DNA of 64,000 nucleotides. Source: Bacteroidota bacterium. Its GTDB lineage: Bacteria > Bacteroidota > Bacteroidia > NS11-12g > UBA955. Within the stretch, counting starts at the first letter, position 1. Each line of letters starts with the position of its first letter. The DNA lies in NCBI GenBank assembly GCA_027621365.1, contig JAQCBH010000009.1, positions 1-64,000 on the forward strand, read 5' to 3'. Below are positions 46,881 to 55,167 of the stretch, piece by piece. A program made the translations under genes and the position numbers. The notes under the pieces are model-generated. The model did not search any database. It saw nothing but the letters and a program-made list of their open reading frames with translations, and was not told where the DNA came from.

Positions 46881-48075
46881 GCGTCATTGCATTGATAGAA
46901 TTATAATAAGACTTGCGAGATGATGGAACATGAAACTTCAATGTTTTACCCGCAATTATATTATTCCCACTTATTCGATTCCAGGCTCGCAACTGATTGG
47001 TGCTGCAATCAAAAACATCGGCCAGTGTATATACATTATCTCCCGATTTAATCCTATAATAAATCCATACATATTCAGGGCCCAACGAGGGCTGTACGGG
47101 ACGGTTTGTTTCTTCTAAAGAATCAGTTTCAATAGCCTTTCCAGGATCATTAATCCAACGCGTAAAACTATCTTTTTGAGTGATAAAACTATCGGCAACT
47201 TCAACTGGTAGAACCAACTTGAAAGGATACCCCGGATAAGGAACAATGTTGGATTTTAATGAAGAATTCAACTCTTGAAAATCACTCCACTCTAGCCCGA
47301 AGAAACTATTCAATTGAGTAAAAGTGATAGGCTGGGTCAAAGAAATTACCACCTTGCCAGTAGCTGGAGAAAATGGTACTGATAACAACTTCGGGCCTAT
47401 TAAATCAATAGCTTTTATACCATTTTCTGGTCGATGAAAGGCCACAACAGAAGCATAAAATTGAACAATTATTTGTCGTGCATCAGGCTCCAAAGACTCA
47501 AAAATGGAATCAAAACTCTTCAGACCATTCATAGTATGAAGTAATTTATTGACTGGTATTGAGCCCATTCGAAAGGCCAAAATGGCCAAACGCCAATCTT
47601 GATAAATGGTATATAACGTTGACAAATATGTCAATGCTGCTTCAGTGCTTAAAGCCGGATCATAACGGTCATCAAAAAGAGCGGTTTCTCTTAGACCATA
47701 TTTTTTACCAATGTTAAATGGCAATGGCCAAATACCACAAGCACCTGTAGAATCTCTAAATTTATTATCGTAGCCCGTATTGGCAAGTGGCACAAATAGC
47801 AACCAAGAAGGTAAGTCCAAAGATTTACATATCGAACCAAAGGCACTATCGTAATATTGGAATCGGCCCAGCAGTATGGAGCTCGAACCTTTATAATTAC
47901 GAGCATAATCTTTTACAACTTGCTCGATATCGTCATTATAAAAAAAAGGCAATCCTTCTAACTCTGCTAACTCAACCAGTTTTAGATGGGTTGGTGTTGG
48001 AATGAAAGACCCTACTTGAGCCTTTGAAGCAGATGCCGCAATTAAGACGAATATTGAAATCCAAATTCTCATCAT
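46846..48075 (-). CDS. LysM protein with degenerate lytic-transglycosylase domain
   Basis: 409 aa. Signal peptide (WISIFVLIAASASKAQ), an SLT/MltD-like domain (about residues 70-230) and one LysM domain (YRIKSGDNVYTLADVFDCSTNQLRAWNRISG, about 340-390). Where MltD-type enzymes have P-x-x-E-S-x-Y, this protein reads PLANTGYD, so the catalytic Glu position is Asn. The following GLWQFM-type motif reads GIWPLPF. A peptidoglycan-binding, non-lytic role is likely. The gene is clearly more AT-rich than both neighbours although it is operon-locked between gatA (1-nt overlap) and the DUF5916 gene. Confidence 0.85.
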   Translation of the reverse strand: MMRIWISIFVLIAASASKAQVGSFIPTPTHLKLVELAELEGLPFFYNDDIEQVVKDYARNYKGSSSILLGRFQYYDSAFGSICKSLDLPSWLLFVPLANTGYDNKFRDSTGACGIWPLPFNIGKKYGLRETALFDDRYDPALSTEAALTYLSTLYTIYQDWRLAILAFRMGSIPVNKLLHTMNGLKSFDSIFESLEPDARQIIVQFYASVVAFHRPENGIKAIDLIGPKLLSVPFSPATGKVVISLTQPITFTQLNSFFGLEWSDFQELNSSLKSNIVPYPGYPFKLVLPVEVADSFITQKDSFTRWINDPGKAIETDSLEETNRPVQPSLGPEYVWIYYRIKSGDNVYTLADVFDCSTNQLRAWNRISGNNIIAGKTLKFHVPSSRKSYYNSINAMTHAQKKSLANKD

Positions 48076-49499
48076 TAAAACACCAAGTCCACGAGCAATT
48101 TGCTTAAGTCAAAGAGTGATTGCTCTTCTTCCCGTTTGCCCAACAATTGCATGCCTATGGGCAAGCCTTGCTCGTTCTTGAACAAGGGAATTGAAATGGC
48201 TGGGTTGCCCGCTAGGTTGGCTTGAACGGTGAACAAATCAGCCAAGTACATGGCCACCGGATCTTTCGATTTTTCTCCCAATTCAAAAGCAGGTGTGCTG
48301 GTAGTAGGGATCAATATGGCATCAGCCGAGGCCAAGATTTCGTCGGTTTGCTGGCGAATGACCGCTCGCACCTGTTGTGCCTTGTTGTAATAGGCATCGT
48401 ATTGATCACTGCTCAGCACAAAAGTTCCCAGCATAATTCGACGCTTCACTTCGGCGCCAAAACCTTCGGTGCGAGACAAGGTATAGGTGCTTTCTAGGTC
48501 GGTCGCGTTTGGACTGCGGTAGCCGTACATCATACCCGAATACCGAGACAAATTGCTTGATGCTTCAGCCGTAGTCAATACATAATAGGTGGGCACCATG
48601 GCATCCAACAAGGGGAAATCGAAGACGCTAACCTCGTGGCCAGCGGCTTCCAATTTTGCCATTAACGCTTTGGTTTGGGCCACCACTTCTGCATCCATTC
48701 CCTCGTGCTCGAGAGCTTGTCGCATGACCGCAAAACGGGCTTTCGACGGGGCCTGAGCCGATCGATAAGTAGGGGCTGGCGCTTGAGACATGCTCGCATC
48801 CTTGCCATCTGGGCCTGCCATGATTTCGGTCAACAACATGTTGTCCTCCAAACTTTGGGTCAGGGGTCCCACTTGATCAAAACTGGAGGCATAAGCCAAC
48901 AATCCCCAACGGGAAATCAACCCATAGGTGGGCTTAGAGCCAAACAATCCTGTAAAGGCAGCGGGTTGACGAATGCTGCCTCCGGTATCGGTACCCAACG
49001 AGGCATGCGCCATACCGGCTTGCACAGCCACGGCACTACCGCCCGAAGAACCACCGGGAACCCGAGTAGGGTCGGCGGCATTTTTGACAGGACCGAAGGC
49101 TGAATTTTCATTCGAAGCGCCCATGGCGAACTCGTCGCAGTTGGTCCGGCCAATTAAGATGGCATCTTCCTGCCACAAACGCTCCACCGAAGTCGCTGTA
49201 AACAGAGCTTCGTATCCTTCCAAAATGCGGGAAGAGTTGCTGACCTTGTGGCCTTCGTAAGAGAGATTGTCTTTTAAGGCAATCACCGCACCCGCCAAGC
49301 GCCCCGCGGTACCCGCTTGGACCTTGGCATCGACTTCTGATGCACGAGCCCGCGCTTCATCGGCCCATACTTCCACAAAAGCATTCAGGTGACGGTTTGC
49401 TTGTTCCCGTTCCAAGTAGTGTTCCACCAACTGGGCACAGCTAATCAACCCCGCTTCGAGGTCTTGGCGGATATCTTGAATTCGGGTGTAGTGCTTCAC
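48075..49499 (-). CDS. gatA: Asp-tRNA(Asn)/Glu-tRNA(Gln) amidotransferase subunit A
   Basis: 474 aa from GTG at 49499, overlapping the tatA stop (GTGA). Amidase-signature enzyme: catalytic Lys in VIALKDNL, Ser-cisSer-Ser region GGSSGGSAVAVQAGMAHASLGTDTGGSIR with the nucleophile Ser, KPTYGLISRWGLLAYASSFDQVGP, and MQLLGKREEEQSLF near the C-terminus. It generates ammonia for transamidation of misacylated Glu-tRNA-Gln. gatB and gatC are not in the window, so they must lie elsewhere. Length is typical. A general amidase is unlikely given these GatA-specific blocks. Confidence 0.95.
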   Translation of the reverse strand: MKHYTRIQDIRQDLEAGLISCAQLVEHYLEREQANRHLNAFVEVWADEARARASEVDAKVQAGTAGRLAGAVIALKDNLSYEGHKVSNSSRILEGYEALFTATSVERLWQEDAILIGRTNCDEFAMGASNENSAFGPVKNAADPTRVPGGSSGGSAVAVQAGMAHASLGTDTGGSIRQPAAFTGLFGSKPTYGLISRWGLLAYASSFDQVGPLTQSLEDNMLLTEIMAGPDGKDASMSQAPAPTYRSAQAPSKARFAVMRQALEHEGMDAEVVAQTKALMAKLEAAGHEVSVFDFPLLDAMVPTYYVLTTAEASSNLSRYSGMMYGYRSPNATDLESTYTLSRTEGFGAEVKRRIMLGTFVLSSDQYDAYYNKAQQVRAVIRQQTDEILASADAILIPTTSTPAFELGEKSKDPVAMYLADLFTVQANLAGNPAISIPLFKNEQGLPIGMQLLGKREEEQSLFDLSKLLVDLVF

Positions 49500-49705
49500 G
49501 ATTTTTTCTCGGAATCTGATTCCTTCATTCCCTTTTCGATCTCACTGCGAACGTTGTCTTTGGCGTCGTTGAACTCACGCACACCACGACCCAATCCACG
49601 CATCAGTTCGGGAATTTTTTTGCCGCCAAACAGCAGCAACACGATAACAAGGACCCAAATCCATTCGCCACCGCCCATATTGCCTAAAAATAGCATCGTA
49701 TTCAT
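49496..49705 (-). CDS. tatA: Sec-independent translocase TatA/E-like protein
   Basis: 69 aa from the ATG at 49705 (MNTMLFLGNMGGGEW); the track starts earlier at a codon inside the promoter. One transmembrane helix (WIWVLVIVLLLFG), the FG hinge followed by KKIPELMRGLGRGVREF amphipathic helix, and a charged tail (EIEKGMKESDSEKKS). Forms the twin-arginine translocation pore with TatC (not in the window). The TGA stop overlaps the gatA start, a tatA-gatA coupling. Confidence 0.92.
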   Translation of the reverse strand: MNTMLFLGNMGGGEWIWVLVIVLLLFGGKKIPELMRGLGRGVREFNDAKDNVRSEIEKGMKESDSEKKS

Positions 49706-49720
49706 ACCGGTAATTTTGTT

Positions 49721-49728
49721 CAAAGATA
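49721..49728 (-). promoter_or_regulatory. tatA -7 box (TATCTTTG)
   Basis: The minus strand reads TATCTTTG, then 15 nt, then ATG. Exact consensus match between the Fe-S gene and tatA. Confidence 0.55.
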
Positions 49729-49744
49729 GGCACAAAAGCCCGTT

Positions 49745-51124
49745 CTATGCCTGCGTCCAATCGGCCTTGGCCATTTGGTTGAATTGCCAGGGAGCCCCGT
49801 TGTTTTCCAGGTTGCTGAACATGTTGTTCAACTCGGACGGAGCCGCGCTTTCTTCCATCACCTTGTACTGGCGCATTTGCACAATGATGTCAACCGGATT
49901 GATGTTCACGGGACAAGCTTCTGCACAGGCATTGCAAGTGGTACAAGCCCAAAGTTCTTCAGCTGAAATGCGATCGTGCAAGCTCATTCCGTCTTCAAAA
50001 CGCCCCTGCACAGCTTGACCCGCCTTGGCGGCTGCATCTATAGCCGTTCCCACCTCTTCCAAGCGGTCTCGCGTGTCCATCATCACTTTTCTTGGCGATA
50101 ATTTCTTGCCTGTCAAATTGGCGGGACAAACGCTGCTGCAGCGCCCACACTCGGTGCAGGTATAGGCATCCATCAGGTTCTTCCAACTCAAATCTTGAAC
50201 ATCTTTGGCCCCAAATCCAGTGGGGGGCTCATAGCCCTCTGGAGGGGTTGCCGATGGGTCCATCATCAACTTGATTTCAGTAGTGACCGAACTCATATTG
50301 TCAAACTCACCCTTGGGTTTCAGTGATGCGTAATAGGTGTTCGGAAATGCCATGATGATGTGCCAGTGTTTGGAGTAAGGCACGTAATTCAAAAAGGCCA
50401 AGATGCCCAAAAAGTGGAACCACCAAGCCCCGCGCTCCAAGGCAACCAAAGCCTCTTCGCTCATGCCGCTAACCAGTGGTTGCAAGTATTGGCTCACGGG
50501 AAAAGAACCCATGTATCCGCCGGCTTCTACTGGGCCACAATCGGGACATTCCACGTGCATGGCAGCCTCTGCATTCAGATAATGAGCGCTGCCTCGTTCC
50601 TGCAAGGTCTTGTCGCTGGCATTCATGACCAGCAAAGCACTCATCAAAATGATTTCAACACCCAAGATGATCAGTGCGTCTTTCTGAGGCCAACCTTTGA
50701 GTTCAGGCTTGTTCAAGCGGGGAATGGTTCCCGCTAAACGGCGAATCAAGAAGACCACACAGGCGAGTAAAACACCAAAGGCCAACCACTCGAAAAAACC
50801 GATAGCCAAGTTGTAAATAGGACCTATGAAAGACAAGACTCTATGGGTTCCCGCCAACCCATCTATGAGAATTTCTAAAACTTCAATGTTGATGAGCACA
50901 AATCCCAGATACACCAAAATGTGCATGATTCCGGCCAGGGGGCGCTTGACCATTTTGCTCTGGCCCATGGCCACCAAGGCCATTTGCTTCCAGCGAGCAG
51001 CAGGGTTGTCACTCAAGTTTACATCACGGCCCAACAAGATGTTGCGACGAATGAATCGAACTCGACCTACAAAAAAATAGGTACCCACCAAAAGGGCCAC
51101 AGCAAACAGAATCTGCGCAATCAT
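49745..51124 (-). CDS. membrane-bound 4Fe-4S (heterodisulfide-reductase-like) protein
   Basis: 459 aa. N-terminal membrane domain with about five hydrophobic segments (LFAVALLVGTYFFVG, IMHILVYLGFVLINIEVLEIL, LAFGVLLACVVFLIRRL and others), a periplasm- or cytosol-facing loop with CPDCGP, and two 4Fe-4S clusters (CTECGRCSSVCP about 325, CTTCNACAEACP about 390). Bacteroidota often pair this gene with a CCG-domain Fe-S protein, likely as an electron-transfer reductase. Here the downstream gene is tatA, so the partner is missing or elsewhere. Electron donor and acceptor unknown. Confidence 0.88.
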   Translation of the reverse strand: MIAQILFAVALLVGTYFFVGRVRFIRRNILLGRDVNLSDNPAARWKQMALVAMGQSKMVKRPLAGIMHILVYLGFVLINIEVLEILIDGLAGTHRVLSFIGPIYNLAIGFFEWLAFGVLLACVVFLIRRLAGTIPRLNKPELKGWPQKDALIILGVEIILMSALLVMNASDKTLQERGSAHYLNAEAAMHVECPDCGPVEAGGYMGSFPVSQYLQPLVSGMSEEALVALERGAWWFHFLGILAFLNYVPYSKHWHIIMAFPNTYYASLKPKGEFDNMSSVTTEIKLMMDPSATPPEGYEPPTGFGAKDVQDLSWKNLMDAYTCTECGRCSSVCPANLTGKKLSPRKVMMDTRDRLEEVGTAIDAAAKAGQAVQGRFEDGMSLHDRISAEELWACTTCNACAEACPVNINPVDIIVQMRQYKVMEESAAPSELNNMFSNLENNGAPWQFNQMAKADWTQA

Positions 51125-51172
51125 AGAATTTCGAAGTTAAGCGCTGTGGCGCTGTGCGCAAAACTCAGTTGC

Positions 51173-51946
51173 TCACTCAAAGCGCAAGTGTTTCACACTC
51201 TCGCCCGAGTCTTTCAATTCCAACAGAGCATCCACCCCAATGGCAAAATGGCTATCAACAAAAGAGCCCGAAACCTTCTGGTCGCTGGCTGAGGTTTTCA
51301 CCCCTTCCGGAACCATGGGGTTGTCACTCACCAAGAGCAAAGCGCCGTGAGGAATCTTGTTGACAAAGCCCACAGTAAAGAGGGTCGCTGTTTCCATATC
51401 AATGGCCATGGCCCGTGTCTTTCGCAGGTATTCCTTGAATTCCTCGTCGTGTTCCCAGACCCGTCGATTGGTCGTATACACAGTCCCTGTCCAATAATCC
51501 ACCCCGTGTTTCACAATGGTTGACGACACGGCCATTTGCATGCGAAACGAAGGCAAAGCCGGAATCTCGGGCATGATGTATTCACTGCCCGTACCCTCGC
51601 CGCGAATGGCGGCTATGGGCAATACCAGATCACCCAATTTGGCGATTTTTTTCAAGCCCCCGCACTTACCCAAAAACAAAACGGCCTTGGGTTCAATAGC
51701 ACTCAACAAATCCATGCAGGTAGCCGCCATGGCACTACCCATGCCGAAGTTGATGATGCTCAAATCGCCCGATCTAGCCGACTGCATCGGCTTGTCTTTT
51801 CCTTGTACGGGCACCCCAAAGCGCTCAGAAAAGAGGGTCAAATACTGCGAAAAATTCGTCAGCAAAATGTAGGATCCAAATCCTTCCAAGGGTACTCCGG
51901 TGTAGCGAGGCAGCCAGTCTTTTACTATTTCTTCTTTGGTCTTCAT
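51173..51946 (-). CDS. amn: AMP nucleosidase (short form)
   Basis: 257 aa. Phosphorylase/nucleosidase fold: LSIINFGMGSAMAATCMDLL, AVLFLGKCGGLKKIAKLGDLVLPIAAIRGEGTG, the purine-specificity segment AMAIDMETATLFTVGF with the catalytic-region Glu, and LLLVSDNPMVPEG. Hydrolyses AMP to adenine and ribose-5-phosphate. It lacks the N-terminal domain of the E. coli enzyme, as usual in Bacteroidota. A purine nucleoside phosphorylase-like role is possible. Lies 48 nt upstream of the Fe-S gene and just past the ompA terminator. Confidence 0.9.
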   Translation of the reverse strand: MKTKEEIVKDWLPRYTGVPLEGFGSYILLTNFSQYLTLFSERFGVPVQGKDKPMQSARSGDLSIINFGMGSAMAATCMDLLSAIEPKAVLFLGKCGGLKKIAKLGDLVLPIAAIRGEGTGSEYIMPEIPALPSFRMQMAVSSTIVKHGVDYWTGTVYTTNRRVWEHDEEFKEYLRKTRAMAIDMETATLFTVGFVNKIPHGALLLVSDNPMVPEGVKTSASDQKVSGSFVDSHFAIGVDALLELKDSGESVKHLRFE

Positions 51947-51952
51947 AGGCTT

Positions 51953-51986
51953 TTAAAAAAAAGGCCGCCGGCTCTCGCCGGCGGCC
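51953..51986 (-). terminator. Rho-independent terminator after ompA-like gene
   Basis: Minus strand GGCCGCCGGC-GAGA-GCCGGCGGCC, a perfect 10-bp stem, followed by a run of eight T, about 25 nt past the OmpA-family stop. Confidence 0.95.
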
Positions 51987-52010
51987 CCTCTATGCAATAG
52001 ACTTGCTTTT

Positions 52011-53648
52011 TTAGTAAGACAATTTGAAGTCAACACGGCGGTTCAACGCGCGACCTCGTGAACTACCGTTGTCGGCAATAGGCATTTCTTGGCCATGACC
52101 AACTGCAGTCAATCGGCTCTCAGCTACGCCTTTCAAAACCAAGTATCGTACAACAGATTCAGTGCGCTCCTGGCTCAATGTCTTGTTGGATTCAGGGCTA
52201 CCTACATTATCGGTGTGACCTTGAACTTCAACCATAGCTTCAGGGTATTCGTTCAACAAACTGACCAGCTCGTCCAAATTGCTAAAAGAAGATTCCAAGA
52301 TGACCGCTTTTCCAGTCTCAAAGTTGATACCCTTGGCCGCCAAAGCAATCTTTTTGATTACCTCAGGCTTGATCTCGGGGCATCCTTTGTTGGCTACGAT
52401 ACCGGCTACATCAGGACACTTGTCTACGTTGTTGTATACACCGTCTCCGTCCGTATCTGGACAGCCTTCTCCAGCTACGTCACCGGCTACATCGGGACAC
52501 TTGTCTTTGCGGTCTTCGATGCCGTCACCGTCAGAGTCGGGACAACCATTGAACATGGCTGAACCAGGAACGGTGGGACATTCGTCGCGGTTGTCAGCAA
52601 TGCCGTCACCATCGGTATCAGGGCATCCGCCGAATTCAGCTTTACCAGGTACGTCAGGACATGCGTCTTTTGAATCCTGGATGCCGTCACCGTCGCGGTC
52701 AGGGCAACCATTGAATTCAGCTTTACCAGCCACTTCAGGACACTTATCATCGGCGTCAAAGATGCCGTCACCATCGGTGTCAGCATTACAACCGTTGGAA
52801 TCCACATAGTTGCGGTAACGCTCTTCGGTGTTCTTACACAAGTCGTACTTGTCGGGTACACCGTCCATGTCTTTGTCTTTGGGTCCCTTGCTGTTTCCAC
52901 CCATCATGGTAGACTCTCCAATAGAGAAGGTCACACCAATACCGTGGTAACCCCAAGCATCGTTCGTGCGGAACAACTTGTGGGTAATGGGGTGCACAGG
53001 ATCGGGATAGGCATCAACCGCACCGTCCCACATATCAGAGAAGGTGTACGTCAATGAATAGCTATAGTGCAAAGCAACTTTGTCAGTCAAGAACAAGTTG
53101 AAACCAGCGCTACCGGTAGCCTGGGCGTTCATGTCAACAAAAGCAGGCTTTTTGGTCACGTCCCAATACACTTCGTCTTGGGTGTAGGGAGCATAACCCC
53201 AACGCACTTGGCTGAAGGCATAGAAGCCACCCAAACCACCCTGGATGTAGGGAGCGAATTTGGCGTCTTCGGCCAAAATAGAGCCGTTGTTGAATTTGAA
53301 ACGAGCAGCAACGGTCAAATCCATGGTGTTGGCACGGAAAGACTGATACTGGTATTCGGTACGAAGGTCCCAATCTTCCCACTTTCGGGTGAATCCCACG
53401 TCACCAAACGAGAAAGCACCCACCAAATCAATGGCAGGGTTCACGTAGTAACCGAAAGAAACGCCACCGCCTTGGTAGTCGGGAGATTTGGCAAACATGA
53501 GCGAAGAGCCCATATCGCCTAGGTATTCACGGAAGCCGCCAGTCAATTCCAGGGTGTGTGTGCCTGGAGCCTGTGCCATCAACGAACCCGCTGATAGACA
53601 CGCCATTGCGGCGCTCAGGATACCTTTTCTTAAGTAGTTGTTTTGCAT
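52011..53648 (-). CDS. OmpA-family outer-membrane protein with thrombospondin type 3 repeats
   Basis: 545 aa from the ATG at 53648 (MQNNYLRKGILSAAMACLSAGSLMAQ signal peptide). N-terminal beta-barrel or PorV-like strand region (about residues 28-245), six DxDxDGxxD calcium-binding repeats, then a C-terminal OmpA peptidoglycan-binding domain (INFETGKAVILESSFSNLDEL, EVQGHTDNVGSPESNKTLSQERTESV, GRALNRRVDFKLSY). Probably anchors the outer membrane to peptidoglycan and is likely abundant, given a strong terminator and its own promoter. Short leader of about 33 nt. Confidence 0.95.
   Translation of the reverse strand: MQNNYLRKGILSAAMACLSAGSLMAQAPGTHTLELTGGFREYLGDMGSSLMFAKSPDYQGGGVSFGYYVNPAIDLVGAFSFGDVGFTRKWEDWDLRTEYQYQSFRANTMDLTVAARFKFNNGSILAEDAKFAPYIQGGLGGFYAFSQVRWGYAPYTQDEVYWDVTKKPAFVDMNAQATGSAGFNLFLTDKVALHYSYSLTYTFSDMWDGAVDAYPDPVHPITHKLFRTNDAWGYHGIGVTFSIGESTMMGGNSKGPKDKDMDGVPDKYDLCKNTEERYRNYVDSNGCNADTDGDGIFDADDKCPEVAGKAEFNGCPDRDGDGIQDSKDACPDVPGKAEFGGCPDTDGDGIADNRDECPTVPGSAMFNGCPDSDGDGIEDRKDKCPDVAGDVAGEGCPDTDGDGVYNNVDKCPDVAGIVANKGCPEIKPEVIKKIALAAKGINFETGKAVILESSFSNLDELVSLLNEYPEAMVEVQGHTDNVGSPESNKTLSQERTESVVRYLVLKGVAESRLTAVGHGQEMPIADNGSSRGRALNRRVDFKLSY
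52377..52877 (-). repeat. Thrombospondin type 3 repeat region (six units)
   Basis: Tandem units such as DTDGDGIFDADDKCPEVAG and DRDGDGIQDSKDACPDVPG, each with calcium-ligand Asp residues and paired Cys (CP ... GCPD). Spacing in DNA is roughly 69-75 nt with sequence identity between units, making it prone to unit gain or loss. Confidence 0.85.
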
Positions 53649-53681
53649 AGATGGTTTCGAACTAGAGTAGGTGTTAAAAAA

Positions 53682-53689
53682 CAAATATA
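53682..53689 (-). promoter_or_regulatory. ompA-like gene -7 box (TATATTTG)
   Basis: Minus strand TATATTTG, an exact TAnnTTTG, 33 nt before the ATG at 53648. One of the longer leaders in this window. Confidence 0.6.
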
Positions 53690-53787
53690 AGGAAGTGGGG
53701 TAGAAAAAAAACTTTTTGGCAAAATTTCCACACTGGGCTGACAGCCTCTGTTTGGACTAAAAAACCCTGTAACTATTGGCCTTTCGC

Positions 53788-54243
53788 TCAGTTGTAAATC
53801 AACACCTGATTGGCGCTTCTCTGCACAATGTACTGAGCCAATCGACCACGAGCTGGACCTTGCAAGGGGAAGCCGGCATAGGTGTATCGGCTATCACAGC
53901 ACTTGACAAAATCACCCCCAATGAAGGAACCGCACATGAGCTGAATTTCGATGGAGTCAGCCCAAATCATGGAACAGCTGGAAGTCGGCTCAAAAGCGCA
54001 TGCCCGCTCAAAGGCATACCACTGATCGTCGTAATCGTGAATCAACAATACTCCCTTCACACCGCCTTCTAAGTAGGCATGAGTACCCACATTGGCCAGG
54101 TGCATATAGGAAGGTAGGTTGAGATCAATGTTGATGTTAACCGGGCCTTTGGGTATGGCCTGAGTCACCTGCGCCGAATCGTTGCAAGAACTGCATTGAA
54201 TGGCCAAGAGGCCCAAGGCTGCTATGAAGGCCCAAAATTTCAT
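53788..54243 (-). CDS. Rieske-like lipoprotein lacking the Fe-S ligand set
   Basis: 151 aa. Signal peptide with hydrophobic FIAALGLLAIQCSSC; Cys 17 or Cys 20 could be lipidated. The body resembles the beta fold of Rieske proteins: GVLLIHDYDDQWYAFERACAFEP, then C ... CGSFIGGDFVKCCDSRYTYAGFPLQGPARGRLAQYIV. In true Rieske proteins the ligands are CxH and CPxH; here the segments read CAF and KCCDSRY, so the histidines are gone. Four Cys remain (82, 90, 104, 115/116), possibly disulfides or an atypical site. Start overlaps the acyl-CoA dehydrogenase stop (ATGA). Confidence 0.6.
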   Translation of the reverse strand: MKFWAFIAALGLLAIQCSSCNDSAQVTQAIPKGPVNINIDLNLPSYMHLANVGTHAYLEGGVKGVLLIHDYDDQWYAFERACAFEPTSSCSMIWADSIEIQLMCGSFIGGDFVKCCDSRYTYAGFPLQGPARGRLAQYIVQRSANQVLIYN

Positions 54244-55100
54244 TCGTAGGTATAAAATCCTTTGCCCGATTTGCGGCCGTGGTGACCCGCGTCCACCTTT
54301 TGCTTTTGGATGCGGCTGGGACGAAACTTGGAGTCGTAGTTGAATTGTTCAAACATCGAGGAAGTCACCGAGTAGTTGGTCTCTACCCCGATCAAATCCA
54401 TCAATCGAAAAGGACCCATCTTAAAGCCCAAGGCTTCCATGTGGGCATCGATGGTTTCAAAATCTGCCACTCCCTCTTCTACCATTTTCAAGGCCTCCAC
54501 ATAGTAATGGCGGGCCACCCGGTTGACAATGAAACCCGGTGAATCTGCGGCGTATACGGCTGTTTTCTTCAGCGATTGAGCCCAGGCAAAACTGGCTTCG
54601 GCGACCTCGGTAGTGGTCGCTGCACCTTTGATGATTTCCACCAATTTCATGATGTGGGCGGGATTGAAGAAATGCACGCCGACTACTCTCTGCGGATGCG
54701 TTAGCCCTGATGCAATTTGAGTAATGGGAATACTGGATGTATTGGTGGCCAAAATGCTATCGGGGCTATTCTGAGCTTCCAACTTGGCGAACAGCTCTCG
54801 CTTTACTTCAAGTTTCTCCACCACAGCCTCCAAAATGAAGTCGGCTTTCAGGGCCGAGAAATCGGTGCAAGGGTGCAACAATGCTAGCGCTTTGTCGTGC
54901 TGTTCTTGGTCGATGCGGCCTTTTTCTAATGAGGATTGCAATTGCTTGCGCACATAAGCCTCCCCCTTTTCAACTGCCTCCGTGCGCAGGTCAAACAGAA
55001 GGGTTCTGTACCCCGCCAAAACCGAAGAAATGGCGATACCCGACCCCATGACACCGGCACCGATGACGGCGACTGATTGAATGGACTGTGATTGGCTCAT
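54240..55100 (-). CDS. 3-hydroxyacyl-CoA dehydrogenase (3-hydroxybutyryl-CoA dehydrogenase type)
   Basis: 286 aa, NAD-binding motif VAVIGAGVMGSGIA, then ILEAVVEKLEVKRELFAKLE, LATNTSSIPITQIA, and the HGxHFFNP-type RVVGVHFFNPAHIMKLVEII with the catalytic His. The C-terminal domain has SPGFIVNRVARHYYVEAL and RLMDLIGVETNYSVTSSM. Oxidises 3-hydroxyacyl-CoA in beta-oxidation or butanoate metabolism. Coupled by ATGA to the Rieske-like lipoprotein gene, an unexpected functional pairing. No thiolase or crotonase is adjacent. Confidence 0.94.
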   Translation of the reverse strand: MSQSQSIQSVAVIGAGVMGSGIAISSVLAGYRTLLFDLRTEAVEKGEAYVRKQLQSSLEKGRIDQEQHDKALALLHPCTDFSALKADFILEAVVEKLEVKRELFAKLEAQNSPDSILATNTSSIPITQIASGLTHPQRVVGVHFFNPAHIMKLVEIIKGAATTTEVAEASFAWAQSLKKTAVYAADSPGFIVNRVARHYYVEALKMVEEGVADFETIDAHMEALGFKMGPFRLMDLIGVETNYSVTSSMFEQFNYDSKFRPSRIQKQKVDAGHHGRKSGKGFYTYE

Positions 55101-55107
55101 GCTTGAA

Positions 55108-55115
55108 CAAAGATA
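55108..55115 (-). promoter_or_regulatory. 3-hydroxyacyl-CoA dehydrogenase -7 box (TATCTTTG), 7 nt from ATG
   Basis: The minus strand reads TATCTTTGTTCAAGCATG. Exact consensus match with a 7-nt gap. Confidence 0.65.
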
Positions 55116-55167
55116 ATCAATGAGGGGATTGTGGCCGAAGCCGCAAAATCAGTGGGACTTAACCGGT

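Noticed and set aside
52377-52877. Possible CRISPR-like array from evenly spaced repeats
   Set aside because: Repeats are in-frame thrombospondin type 3 units inside an OmpA-family gene, with no leader or unique spacers.
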